From the NCBI RefSeq assembly GCF_014196335.1, contig NZ_JACIDM010000001.1, positions 744,001-808,000 of the forward strand: a DNA stretch of 64,000 nt, read 5' to 3'. The DNA comes from Brevundimonas lenta (GTDB lineage: Bacteria > Pseudomonadota > Alphaproteobacteria > Caulobacterales > Caulobacteraceae). The notes under the pieces were generated by a model. That model saw only the letters and a program-made list of their open reading frames with translations. It was not told where the DNA came from and did no database searches. Positions 37,101 to 44,741 of this stretch are shown here, piece by piece (position 1 is the first letter of the stretch; the number at the start of each line of letters is the position of its first letter). A program made the translations under genes and the position numbers.

Positions 37101-37471
37101 ATGCGAAGCGGCCGAACGGGCGGACGGTGACGGTCGGCGGCGTGGTGCTGGTGCGGCAGCGCCCGGGGACGGCGAAGGGCGTGTGCTTCATCACCCTGGA
37201 GGACGAAACCGGGGTGGTGAACCTGGTGCTGTGGCCGGACGTGTTCGAGCGGTTCCGGCCGGTGGCGATGGGCGCGCGGATGGTGCTGGTGAAGGGCAAG
37301 GTCCAGACGGCGGAGGAGGTGACCCATCTGGTCGTCGACCACATGGAGGACTGGACGCCGATGCTGGGCCATCTGACGCCGGACGCCGCGCCGGGATCGG
37401 GGCATTCGCCGGCCCGCGGACGGCACCCGCGCGATGTGCGGGTGCTGCCGGGGTCACGCGACTTTCACTAG
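34187..37471 (+). CDS. dnaE2: Error-prone DNA polymerase DnaE2 (ImuC)
   Basis: 1094 residues. C-family polymerase for translesion synthesis in the SOS response. ATG 34187 overlaps the imuB stop (ATGA). Residues 1-210 are a PHP domain that opens YAELGAVTNFSFLEGASHPA, with the DnaE2-type loss of the first His pair. The palm Asp residues are in PPDIDVDFEHERREE near residue 401. GRGSAANSVVCYCLGVT, EVAIVRPGPIQGGMVHPYL and FGEYGFPESHACSFAHLVYI are DnaE2 motifs, and an OB fold near the end holds VVNLVLWPDVFERFRP. It lacks the tau-binding C-terminal domain of DnaE1. Confidence 0.96.
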   Translation: MTGWNGEYAELGAVTNFSFLEGASHPAELMLQAKALGLAAVGVADRNTLAGMVRALMGAEKVDLQLVIGSRLGFIDGTQLIVFPRDRAAYGRLCRLLSLGKSEAVPQPGADPEAARIVKAETRLTFEQAVALGEGMIALAPAPERPDAAFETRLAAWRAAWPDDLYLAASPLWRGDDRRRLNRLAAMADRTGAPMIATNAVLYHHPDRRMLQDVLTCIREGTTIDKAGRRLQANAERHLKPPAQMARLFRGHEAALARTMDVIRACRFSLRELEYRYPEEPVPDGWTAQRRLIRLAFRGARERWPDGVPEKVRETIVKELGLIKLLKYPNYFLTVHDIVAWARKQPDPILCQGRGSAANSVVCYCLGVTNVNPAEQDVLIERFMSADRDEPPDIDVDFEHERREEVMQYVYRRYGRDRAAIVATIIHYRPRSAIRDVGKALGLTEDVTARMADTVWGSWGDEVKEEHVDRTGLSRDDARMKLALALTAELIKFPRHLSQHVGGYVLSQTPLIEIVPVGNAAMADRTFIEWDKDDIDFLKLMKVDVLALGMLTALRRGFDMIAGSYGQRFELHTVPQGDAAVYGMLQRADSLGVFQVESRAQMAMLPRLRPATFYDLVVEVAIVRPGPIQGGMVHPYLKRRKERREAEARGRPYVIDYPHPHPDHGDRDELKRVLHKTLGVPLFQEQAMRIAMEAARYSPAEANSLRRAMATFRHMGTIHEHEDKFVGRMIERGYDPDFARSCFDQIKGFGEYGFPESHACSFAHLVYISAWMKHHYPEVFTASLLNSQPMGFYAPAQLVRDAREHGVEVRHPDVNVSDWDASMEPRRDGERCALRLGMRSIDGFRRDWAERIVAARGGRAFADVDDLRLRSGLPPSALDRLAEADAFGSLKLSRRQGLWAAKGAPKASSAPLFEAVGLREADGRPPEALPELAPSEEVVSDYRTIRLSLKGHPVSFLRERLTQIGALSADEYAKRPNGRTVTVGGVVLVRQRPGTAKGVCFITLEDETGVVNLVLWPDVFERFRPVAMGARMVLVKGKVQTAEEVTHLVVDHMEDWTPMLGHLTPDAAPGSGHSPARGRHPRDVRVLPGSRDFH

Positions 37472-37479
37472 TCGGGGCG

Positions 37480-37689
37480 CTAGCCCGGACGCTGATCCCG
37501 CCGGTGGTGCCGCCATTTCCAGACGCGGTAGCCGACGATGGGGGCGAAGCCGCAGGTCAGGGCGGCGAACAGCACCGTCCAGAAGCCGCCGCCCAGCCAG
37601 AACTCGCCGGCCAGCGCCCCGACCACGGCCGCGAGGAGCGGACCGAGCCAGGGCAGCCAGGACGGCGGCCCGAAACGGAACTCAGGCAT
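37480..37689 (-). CDS. Small membrane protein overlapping the end of hpd
   Basis: 69 residues from ATG 37689, which lies within the last codons of hpd (eight-base overlap), implying translational coupling. Two hydrophobic helices, about residues 13-30 (WLGPLLAAVVGALAGEFW) and 35-52 (FWTVLFAALTCGFAPIVG), end in a strongly basic tail (KWRHHRRDQRPG). The family is not recognised. It converges with dnaE2, only eight bases away. Confidence 0.65.
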   Translation of the reverse strand: MPEFRFGPPSWLPWLGPLLAAVVGALAGEFWLGGGFWTVLFAALTCGFAPIVGYRVWKWRHHRRDQRPG

Positions 37690-38782
37690 CAACCTTGATG
37701 ACGCCGCGCCGGATCTGATCCAGCTCGATGGAGTCGAAGAGGGCCTGGAAATTGCCCTCGCCGAACGCCTGGTTGCCCTTGCGCTGGATGATCTCGAAGA
37801 AGATCGGACCGAAGGTGTCCTGGGTGAAGATCTGCAGCAGCAGGCCGTCCTCGTCCGAACCGTCGATCAGGATGCGGTTCAGGCGCATGCGGGCGACGTC
37901 GTGGCCGTGGCCCGGCAGGCGTTTGTCGATCAGGTCGAAATAGGTGTCGATCGTATCCTGGAAGGGAATGCCGCGACGCTTCATCTCCTCGACGGTCTCG
38001 AAGATGTCGTCGGTGGCGAGCGCGATGTGCTGGATGCCCTCGCCGTTGTAGCGACGCAGGAACTCCTCGATCTGCGAGTTCTCGTCCTGGCTCTCGTTCA
38101 GCGGAATGCGGATGGCGCGGTCGGGGGCGATCATCGCCTGGGACAGCAGGCCGGTCGCCTTGCCCTTGATGTTGAAGTATTTTTGCTCTTCGAAATTGAA
38201 GACGTCGCCGTAGAAGCCCGACCAGGTGCGCATCTCGCCGCGGCGGACGTTGTGGGTCAGGTGGTCGAGCGAGAACAGGCCGACGGCGTTCTTGCGCTCG
38301 GCCTCTTCCCAGCCCTCGATCTCGTTCCAGCCGTCGTAGAGCGAGGTCTCGCCGTACTGGTCGATGATGTAGAGCAGCGAACCGCCGATACCCTGCAGGA
38401 CGTAGGGATAACCATTGGCCAGCGCGCCGCCGTCGTGGCCTTCGGCGGGTTTGGCGCCGCGGGCGACCGCGCCCTCGAAGGCGGCCTTGGCGTCACTGAC
38501 GCGGAAGGCCATGCCGTTGGCCGAGGGGCCGTGATCGGTGGAGAAGGCGGCGGCCTGACCGGTCGGGGTGCGATGCACCAGCATGGTGATGTCGCCCTGC
38601 TTGAGGCGGACCACGTCATTGGCCGGGTTCACGTGCGTCTGGGTGAAGCCCATCAGCTCGAGGCGGGCGACCATGGCGGCCGGATCCGGGCCGGTGAATT
38701 CAACGAACTCGAAGCCGTCGACGCCGAGCGGGTTTTCCTTGTCGAGCGCCGCGGCGGTTTCGGATTGGGGGGCGTCGTGCAT
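37682..38782 (-). CDS. hpd: 4-hydroxyphenylpyruvate dioxygenase
   Basis: 366 residues. Fe(II) enzyme converting 4-hydroxyphenylpyruvate to homogentisate in tyrosine degradation; cytosolic. The iron ligands are visible: His174 (SLDHLTHNV), His252 (GIQHIALAT) and Glu330 (PIFFEIIQRKGNQAFGEGNF). The C-terminal gating helix region FQALFDSIELDQIRRGV is typical. AGGAG lies eight bases before the ATG. No other tyrosine-catabolic genes (hmgA, maiA, fahA) are in the window. Confidence 0.96.
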   Translation of the reverse strand: MHDAPQSETAAALDKENPLGVDGFEFVEFTGPDPAAMVARLELMGFTQTHVNPANDVVRLKQGDITMLVHRTPTGQAAAFSTDHGPSANGMAFRVSDAKAAFEGAVARGAKPAEGHDGGALANGYPYVLQGIGGSLLYIIDQYGETSLYDGWNEIEGWEEAERKNAVGLFSLDHLTHNVRRGEMRTWSGFYGDVFNFEEQKYFNIKGKATGLLSQAMIAPDRAIRIPLNESQDENSQIEEFLRRYNGEGIQHIALATDDIFETVEEMKRRGIPFQDTIDTYFDLIDKRLPGHGHDVARMRLNRILIDGSDEDGLLLQIFTQDTFGPIFFEIIQRKGNQAFGEGNFQALFDSIELDQIRRGVIKVDA

Positions 38783-38881
38783 GGCGCGTCTCCTGGAGCG
38801 TGGCGGCCTTGGCCGTTCTTGTGCGGCGGAACCTAGGGGCGAGGGGACCGGAATGGAAGGCCGGGCGCGCTCACATGGCCG

Positions 38882-40189
38882 TCAGGCCCGACCGGCCCAG
38901 GCGGCGAGGGCCGCGTCGAGGATGACTTCCTCCCAGGGCGAGGCGGCCGAGCGGGCGCCGGACAGGCCCTCGGCGTCACGCGGCGTGCCGGAGATCATGT
39001 ACGCGAAGGTGCGACCGTCGAGGATATTCCAGAACAGGCCGGACTGGAGGCCGTAGGCCTGGCCGAAATGGCCGCGCCAGTTTGCGGAGCCGGGGCCGAA
39101 GAAGTCGTCGCCGGCCCGGCCGGTGGGGATGTGGACCGACAGGCCGTAGCTCTGCAGCAGGCCGCGGTCGGTATGGCCGTTGGGGCTGACCGGGTCATAC
39201 GTCCACAGCGGCGCGCTCATCTGTTCGACAGTCCGGCGCGAGACGATCTGCGGGGCGTCGGCGTGGCCGGCGTAGCTGCGGGCGAGGCGGTCGAGGTCGG
39301 CGACGGAGGCGCGCAGGCCGCCCTGGGGCGAGAAGACGAAGCCGTTGTCGCCGGGGACGTAGTCGTCCGCGGTGAGGCCGGGCGCCTCGGACGGGGTGGT
39401 GACGCGGATGGCCGGGGCGGGCGCGACCTCGCCGTCGACCTGGGGCTCCCAGCGGCCGTCGACCGGGCGGCAGGCGGCGGAGGCGCGGGCGCGGACGGGG
39501 TCGGAGACGCCGCTCCAGTTGAGGCCGGCGTCGAGGCCCGCCGGGTCGAGCACGGTGCGCTTGAGGAAGCGGTCGAACCGCTCGCCGGAGACGCGTTCGG
39601 CGATCTGGGCGAGGACGGCGAAATTGACGTCGGCGTAGGCGAAGAAGCCGGGCGGCTCGGCGGCGGGTGAGAACCAGGCGCCGTCGTCGTAATGGCGTCC
39701 GCCGGGGACGAAGGCCCCGGACAGGGGGCGGCCCAGCGGGACGGGATAGCTGGGGCCGTTGCGCAGGCCGGACGTATGGCTGGCCAGCATGGCCGGGGTG
39801 ACGCGGACGTCCGGATGGGCGGGATGGCGCAGCGGGAAGCCGGCCAGCGCGCCGGCGTCGTCGTCCAGCGACAGACGGCCCTGTTCGACCAAGGTCATCA
39901 GGCCGGTCATGGCGACGAGTTTGGTGATCGAGGCGATGCGCATGGGCGTGTCGAGGGCGAAGGGGCGGGCCTGAAGCGCGCCGTCGATGGTCAGCCGGCC
40001 GGAGCCGTGGGCCTGTTCCAGCACCGGGCGGCCGGCGCCGTCCCGGGCGATGACGCCGAAGCCCATGACGGTGTCGGGACGGGCGGGGTCGGCCAGCTGC
40101 CTCAGCGAATCCGCCGTGGGGGCGGAGACGCGTCCGGCCAGCGGCAGGGCGGCGGCGGCGGCGAGCAGGCTGCGGCGGTCGAGGGACAT
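38882..40189 (-). CDS. Serine hydrolase, beta-lactamase/class C family, Tat-like signal
   Basis: 435 residues. The N-terminus MSLDRRSLLAAAAALPLAG has a twin-arginine (DRRSLL), suggesting Tat export. The catalytic SxxK is Ser87-Ile-Thr-Lys90 in RIASITKLVA. The usual Tyr-x-Asn is replaced by Tyr-Ala-Asp (FFAYADVNFAVLAQI), and HTSGL and a late GHFGQAYGLQSG complete the fold. Family members are esterases, D-aminopeptidases, carboxypeptidases or lactamases; which one cannot be told here. It lies 99 bases after hpd, and a repeat-rich gap follows its start. Confidence 0.88.
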   Translation of the reverse strand: MSLDRRSLLAAAAALPLAGRVSAPTADSLRQLADPARPDTVMGFGVIARDGAGRPVLEQAHGSGRLTIDGALQARPFALDTPMRIASITKLVAMTGLMTLVEQGRLSLDDDAGALAGFPLRHPAHPDVRVTPAMLASHTSGLRNGPSYPVPLGRPLSGAFVPGGRHYDDGAWFSPAAEPPGFFAYADVNFAVLAQIAERVSGERFDRFLKRTVLDPAGLDAGLNWSGVSDPVRARASAACRPVDGRWEPQVDGEVAPAPAIRVTTPSEAPGLTADDYVPGDNGFVFSPQGGLRASVADLDRLARSYAGHADAPQIVSRRTVEQMSAPLWTYDPVSPNGHTDRGLLQSYGLSVHIPTGRAGDDFFGPGSANWRGHFGQAYGLQSGLFWNILDGRTFAYMISGTPRDAEGLSGARSAASPWEEVILDAALAAWAGRA

Positions 40190-40240
40190 GGCGGCTCCGT
40201 GTGCGGATGGAGGCTACGACGGCGAAGCTCAAATGCGAAT

Positions 40241-40415
40241 TCCTTCCCCCATTTCGGGGGAAGGTGGCAGGCGGAGCCTGACGGATGGGGGCTGTCGAAG
40301 GCGGCCATCCGGCAAACAGTTGAGGCGCGGACAGAGCCCCTATCCGAGCTGCTCCGCAGCCCGTCGTCGGATCGGCTTCGCCACCGCTCCTCCATCCCCC
40401 GAAATGGGGGAAGGA
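40241..40415. repeat. Intergenic repeat element A with 20-bp terminal inverted repeats
   Basis: The left end TCCTTCCCCCATTTCGGGGG (40241-40260) is exactly repeated in inverted orientation at the right end (40396-40415). Each end is itself a hairpin around ATTTC/GAAAT. Inside lie CAGGC-gga-GCCTG and a longer pairing of CGGATGGGGGCTGTC with GACAGAGCCCCTATCCG. This nested, fold-back structure without coding capacity resembles a non-autonomous mobile or extragenic repeat. Only one copy was found in the window. Confidence 0.7.
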
Positions 40416-40462
40416 CATGCGGGTGCATCTTCCGGCGGGAGCCGCCGGAAGGGAGGGGAAGG

Positions 40463-40530
40463 CGCGGGGCGTCCGGGCCTCGCCCGGTGCTTTGATAGTT
40501 TTACCGTTTCGACGAGGTGGACGCCCCGCG
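40463..40530. repeat. Inverted repeat with inner hairpin
   Basis: CGCGGGGCGTCC (40463-40474) and GGACGCCCCGCG (40519-40530) are perfect 12-base arms. Between them lies a second hairpin, CCGGGC-ctc-GCCCGG (40473-40487), then an AT-richer stretch around 40490-40510. It could be a stable RNA structure or part of a larger repeat. Confidence 0.55.
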
Positions 40531-40891
40531 TGGTCGTTGGTTTCGCGCGCCCTCCGGCTGGCGGCCCTGTTAGAGCCTTGACGGATCTCCGCCGCCGCCA
40601 TTGCTGGAGGCGACGTGGGTGGGACATCGGCTGAGCCAGCGGTCCGCACCTTCGATGCGCGGCGAGCAAGCGGACAGCATCCATCGCTGTCCGACGAGGA
40701 CCCCCGGACTACCCTTCGCCCGGGCTTCATCGCTCGACCACACCCCGCCGTCGTCGAGGCGCTGGATCCGACGCCTTCCCCATCGACGGGATGCGGGCAT
40801 TATCGCCGCGGCGGATACCTCGCTGCGTAGAGGGAATTTAGGTGGGGGAAGTCAGCGGGTTGGCGAAAAGAATCCGGGAATAGCCGACAGA

Positions 40892-41067
40892 TTCACCTCC
40901 CCATCGCCCCCGAGGCGATGGGGAGGACAGACCGCGTAAGCGGTCAGGAGGGGGCGACGCCGGCGGGTGTTGTTGGAGCTCTGATCGCATGCGCTGGCGA
41001 CGCCCCCTCCACCATTCCGGCTGAGCCGCCGGAATGGTCCCCCTCCCCATCTGCGATGGGGAGGTGA
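40892..41067. repeat. Intergenic repeat element B, copy 1
   Basis: Starts TTCACCTCCCCAT and ends ATGGGGAGGTGAG, so the ends are inverted repeats. Inside are hairpins CCTCCCCATCGCC...GGCGATGGGGAGG, GACCGC-gtaa-GCGGTC, a long pairing GGAGGGGGCGACGCC with GGCGACGCCCCCTCC, and ACCATTCCGGC...GCCGGAATGGT. A second copy in the same orientation is at 43187-43367. It lies just downstream of the M1 aminopeptidase gene. Confidence 0.8.
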
Positions 41068-41114
41068 GTGGCGGCGTCAGCCCTTCCCCGCAAAGGAGGA
41101 AGGGGCTGGCGTGA

Positions 41115-43079
41115 TTACGGCCGCCCGACCAGCGCATCCACCGAGTTGCTGGTCACCGCGTGGTAGCCGGGGCGGGCGGTGGCGTAGATGCGGCGGGCGA
41201 TGGGTTGGCCCCAGTCGCCTTCGGCCCAGAGGCTCTGGAACAGGGGCAGGACGAATTTGCGCCGGCCCTGGGTGGTGAGGAAATGCTCGAGCGTCGGGAC
41301 GGCGGGCTCGTAGCGGTGCTGGACCGCGATCTGGAGCCAGGCGAACAGGACCTCGGCGTTGCCTTCGTTACGCAGGTTCAGGGTCGACTCCAGGTCGGCG
41401 AGCCTGGCGGTGGTGGTGAAGCCGCCATCGCTGCCGTCGGCGATGGCCGGACGCCACGCCAGGAAGCGCTGACGTTCCTGGGTGGACCATCCAGCCCAGG
41501 GAATGGCGGAGGCCGGAATGCGTCCCGAGTAGAAATCGCTCGCGGCGGCGTCGACGGGGACGAAGGCGGTGGAGACCGGGGGCTGCCAGTTGGACGGCAT
41601 GCCCGGCTGGTAGATCCAGGCGTCCATCATCAGGGCGCTTTCCAGCGCCGCGTCGCCCTTGATCAGGTGGGTGCGGATGTCCTGCAGGAACAGCTCGGTG
41701 GTCATCGGGCGGAAGGCGTTGCGCTCGAAATAGCCGTTCAGCCAGGCGTCGAAACGCTCGCGGCCGACGATGCGCTCGATGGTGAAGAGGAAGGCGGCGC
41801 CCTTCTCATAGGCGACGTCGGTGAGGCCCTCGTCGGGGTCGCGGCCGGTCAGGTCGAGGTGCAGGCGGGTGTCGGCGGGCGGCAGGCCGGCCATCTCGTC
41901 CTGCAGGTCGCCCCAGCCCAGAGAGGCCAGCATCAGGGCGCGGTCGCGGCCGTACAGGGCCTCCATGATGCGGTTCTCGAAATAGACGGTGAACCCCTCG
42001 TTCAGCCACATGTCGTTCCAGGTGGCGTTGGTGACGAGGTTGCCCGACCAGGAGTGCGCCAGTTCGTGCGCGACCAGCGAGACCAGCGACTGGTCGCCGG
42101 CGATGATGGTCGGGGTGGCGAAGGTCAGGCGCGGGTTCTCCATGCCGCCGAAGGGGAAGGACGGCGGCAGGACGAGCAGGTCGTAGCGGCCCCAGCGGTA
42201 GGGGCCGTAGAGGCCCTCGGCGACGTCGACCATCTGCGCGGTCGGGGCCAGTTCGTCATGGGCGGCCTGGAGGCGCGAGGGCTCGGTGAAGACGCCGGTG
42301 CGCTCGTCGATCGGGGCGAAGGCGATATCGCCGGCGCCGATGGCGATCAGATAGGGCGGGACCGGGTTGGTCATGTTGAAGCGCCAGGCCTTGAGGCCGT
42401 CGCCGGCGGGCTCGCCCTCGGGCGTCAGGTCCTGGGCGCTCATGACCACGCGCAGGTCGGCGGGGGCGACGATGCGGGCGTCCCAGGTCTGGCGGATGCC
42501 GGGGCTGTCCTGGGTCGGCACCCAGGTGCGGGTCAGGATGGCCTGGCCCTGGCTGAACATGTAGGGGCGCTTTCCGCCGGCGGTCTGGGACGGGGCCAGC
42601 CATTGCAGGGCGGCGGCGTCGGGGCGGGTCGAATAGGCGACGACGACGCGCTGGGTCCCGCCGGCGGCGAGGGCCGGGAAGCGGACGGTCAGGGGCTGGC
42701 CCTTGATGGCGTCGACCGGGCCGAGGTTGAACTGCAGCGGGGCGCCCGAGGCGTCGGTGACGCCGCGGATGTCGAGGTTCTTGGTGTCGAGGACGACCTC
42801 GGTCGCGCCGGGCGCGCCCTGGATGTCGAGGGCGGCCGTGCCGGACAGGGTCTTGCTGTCGAAATCGGTCGTCAGGTCCAGCGAGACGTGGCGGACGTGG
42901 GCGACCGCGGGCTGTGCGAAGGAGTGGGTGTCCAGGGCGTACTGGACCGGGGCCGTGGCCGAGGCCGGCAGCGGCGGCATGTCGGAGATGGACCCCGAAC
43001 CGGAAGCGGGCATGGCGGCGCATCCTCCCATGGCGAGCGTGAGCGCGAGCGCGGAGACCAGTCCTGCGGTGCGGATCAT
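41115..43079 (-). CDS. M1 family aminopeptidase, lipoprotein
   Basis: 654 residues from ATG 43079. The signal MIRTAGLVSALALTLAM ends in lipobox MGGC (Cys20). M1 features: exopeptidase motif GGMEN at 311-315, zinc site HELAH with His338, Glu339 and His342, and third ligand Glu361 in WLNEGFTVYFENR. The C-terminal third is the helical cap of leukotriene-A4-hydrolase-type M1 enzymes (YQPGMPSNWQPP, ATARPGYHAVTSNSVDALVG). It probably degrades peptides in the periplasm, anchored to the membrane. It is followed by repeat element B on its 3' side and preceded by a second copy. Confidence 0.94.
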   Translation of the reverse strand: MIRTAGLVSALALTLAMGGCAAMPASGSGSISDMPPLPASATAPVQYALDTHSFAQPAVAHVRHVSLDLTTDFDSKTLSGTAALDIQGAPGATEVVLDTKNLDIRGVTDASGAPLQFNLGPVDAIKGQPLTVRFPALAAGGTQRVVVAYSTRPDAAALQWLAPSQTAGGKRPYMFSQGQAILTRTWVPTQDSPGIRQTWDARIVAPADLRVVMSAQDLTPEGEPAGDGLKAWRFNMTNPVPPYLIAIGAGDIAFAPIDERTGVFTEPSRLQAAHDELAPTAQMVDVAEGLYGPYRWGRYDLLVLPPSFPFGGMENPRLTFATPTIIAGDQSLVSLVAHELAHSWSGNLVTNATWNDMWLNEGFTVYFENRIMEALYGRDRALMLASLGWGDLQDEMAGLPPADTRLHLDLTGRDPDEGLTDVAYEKGAAFLFTIERIVGRERFDAWLNGYFERNAFRPMTTELFLQDIRTHLIKGDAALESALMMDAWIYQPGMPSNWQPPVSTAFVPVDAAASDFYSGRIPASAIPWAGWSTQERQRFLAWRPAIADGSDGGFTTTARLADLESTLNLRNEGNAEVLFAWLQIAVQHRYEPAVPTLEHFLTTQGRRKFVLPLFQSLWAEGDWGQPIARRIYATARPGYHAVTSNSVDALVGRP

Positions 43080-43186
43080 CGGGGGTGTCCTCTCTTTTCG
43101 TTGGCCTGGTGCGCTTCGCGCTGATTGAGGCCGAGCTTTTCGCTGGCGGGACAACGCCCCGTCAGACGGAAAAGATCAAGAGGGGG

Positions 43187-43367
43187 TTCACCTCCCCATT
43201 CGCCTTGAAGCGAATGGGGAGGACAGACCGCGAAGCGGTCAGGAGGGGGCGACGCCGGCCTGGGCCGGTTGAGCTCTGATATTCATCCGCCGGCGACGCC
43301 CCCTCCACCATCCTTCGCCCTGCGGGCTTCGGATGGTCCCCCTCCCCATCTGCGATGGGGAGGTGAG
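43187..43367. repeat. Intergenic repeat element B, copy 2
   Basis: Same orientation and same termini as copy 1 at 40892-41067. Conserved blocks are the ends, GGACAGACCGCG/GCGGTCAGGAGGGGGCGACGCCGG and the mirror CCGGCGACGCCCCCTCCACCAT, while the tips and several stem positions differ with pairing kept: CATTCGCC...GCGAATG here against CATCGCC...GCGATG in copy 1, and ACCATCC...GGATGGT against ACCATTCC...GGAATGGT. The element ends one base before the stop codon of the MFS gene and may also act as its terminator. Confidence 0.8.
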
Positions 43368-44624
43368 TTATTGGGCTGCCACCGGGGCGAGGTGCTTGGC
43401 CTGGAACAGGCGGCCGCGCTCGGCGATGAGGACGAAGACCAGGGCGGCGGTTCCCATGACCGTGAACCCGAGCGCCATGGGGGTGGCCGAGCCGTTGAAG
43501 GACTGGCCGATGGCGAAGCCCAGCAGGGAGCCGACGATGGTCGAGATGAAGCCCTGGGCCGAGGAGGCGGTGCCGGCGATGTGGCCCATGGGCTCCATGG
43601 CCATGGAGCCGAAATTGCCGGCGATGAAGCCGAAGCAGAACATGGTCAGGGCCTGGAGCACGGCGAAGGTCCAGATCGACTCGTGGCCGCTGAGATTGAT
43701 GACGCTGTGGATGGCGCCCATGGCGATGAAGCCGAGCAGGGCGGTGTGCGAGATCAGGCGCGAGCCCAGCCGCTCGACGAGGCGGGCGTTGAGCAGCGAA
43801 GCGACGGCGATGCCGCCGGCGATGGCGGCGAAGACGGTGGTGAACAGCTGCGGCGCGTGGAAGACGTCGTAGAAGATCTGCTGGCTGGAGTTGATGAAGC
43901 CGAACAGGGCTCCGGTGATGCAGGTCATGGCCAGGGTGTAGCCGATGGACTGGCGGTTGGTGACGGCCTCGCGGAAGGCGCCGAGGATGCGGCCGGCGCT
44001 GATGGGCAGGCGGTCTTCCGCGTGCAGGGTCTCGGGGAGGCGGATGGTCGCCCACAGCAGGACGCTGCTGCCGAAGACGGCGAGGACGCCGAAGATCCAG
44101 CGCCACGGGGCGACGTTGAGGATCAGTTGGCCGACCGTGGGAGCGAGGATGGGCACGCCGAGGAAGACGAGGAAGCTCAGCGACATGACGCGCGCCATGG
44201 TGCGGCCGGAGTAGCGGTCGCGGACGATGGAGACGGCCAGCACGCGGGTGGCTGCGGCGCCGACGCCGGTGGCGACGCGGGCGGCGATGAGCAACTCGAA
44301 GGTCGGGGCGAAGGCGCAGGCGACGGCGAAGACGACGTAGATCAGCAGGCCGGCGACCAGCACCGGCTTGCGGCCGTAGCGGTCGGCGAGCGGGCCGTAG
44401 ACGATCTGGGCCGCGCCGAAGCCGAGCAGATAGGCGGTGATGACCCACTGGCGGCTGTTGTCCGAGACGACGCCGAGCGCCGCGCCGATGTCGGGCAGGG
44501 CGGGCAGCATGGAGTCGATGGCGAGGGCGTTGAGCGCCATGAACATGGCGATCAGGCAGACGAACTCGGGGAAGCCCGGGCCCCTGGCGGAAGCGGGGGC
44601 GGCGGGGGCGGCGTCAGTCGTCAT
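43368..44624 (-). CDS. MFS multidrug efflux transporter (Bcr/CflA type)
   Basis: 418 residues with 12 hydrophobic helices. FPEFVCLIAMFMALNALAID and the following SMLPALPDIGAALGV open TM1; the loop 2-3 motif is GPLADRYGRKPVLVAGL, and TM5 has FLVFLGVPILAPTVGQLIL, the antiporter motif C region. These are typical of Bcr/CflA drug exporters. The substrate is unknown. ATG 44624 was chosen by homology of the N-terminus; the site upstream is weak. The stop codon abuts repeat element B. Confidence 0.9.
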   Translation of the reverse strand: MTTDAAPAAPASARGPGFPEFVCLIAMFMALNALAIDSMLPALPDIGAALGVVSDNSRQWVITAYLLGFGAAQIVYGPLADRYGRKPVLVAGLLIYVVFAVACAFAPTFELLIAARVATGVGAAATRVLAVSIVRDRYSGRTMARVMSLSFLVFLGVPILAPTVGQLILNVAPWRWIFGVLAVFGSSVLLWATIRLPETLHAEDRLPISAGRILGAFREAVTNRQSIGYTLAMTCITGALFGFINSSQQIFYDVFHAPQLFTTVFAAIAGGIAVASLLNARLVERLGSRLISHTALLGFIAMGAIHSVINLSGHESIWTFAVLQALTMFCFGFIAGNFGSMAMEPMGHIAGTASSAQGFISTIVGSLLGFAIGQSFNGSATPMALGFTVMGTAALVFVLIAERGRLFQAKHLAPVAAQ

Positions 44625-44741
44625 CGTGGCCAGATGGGGCCGCGAAGCCTGAGCGCAACCGGCTCGGGTGCAGAAAGCGGTGCTGATTGCGCCTTTCGAG
44701 TCGAGCAGGCTACGGTCGCCGCGAGTGAGGAAGGACAAGCG

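Larger units (their letters stand above)
40190..41114. other. Gene-free region built of structured repeats
   Basis: 925 bases between the start of the serine hydrolase gene and the end of the M1 aminopeptidase gene. No frame in it has both a ribosome site and protein-like composition. It contains a 175-base element with 20-bp terminal inverted repeats (40241-40415), a perfect 10-bp hairpin CTTCCGGCGG/CCGCCGGAAG (40429-40451), a 12-bp inverted repeat with inner hairpin (40463-40530) and a copy of a second repeat family (40892-41067). In 40531-40891 I see nothing that I can name. A last imperfect hairpin near 41079-41109 precedes the M1 gene end. Confidence 0.7.

Noticed and set aside
34127-37426. 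Long open frame of about 1100 codons on the minus strand opposite dnaE2
   Set aside because: It mirrors the codon bias of dnaE2. The translation is a Arg/His/Pro/Gln-rich string with no domain, and the plus strand encodes a complete DnaE2.
40340-40684. Minus-strand open frame in the repeat region, possible small protein
   Set aside because: It runs through element A and the 12-bp inverted repeat, has an Arg/Pro-rich random translation and no start site; better explained as repeats.
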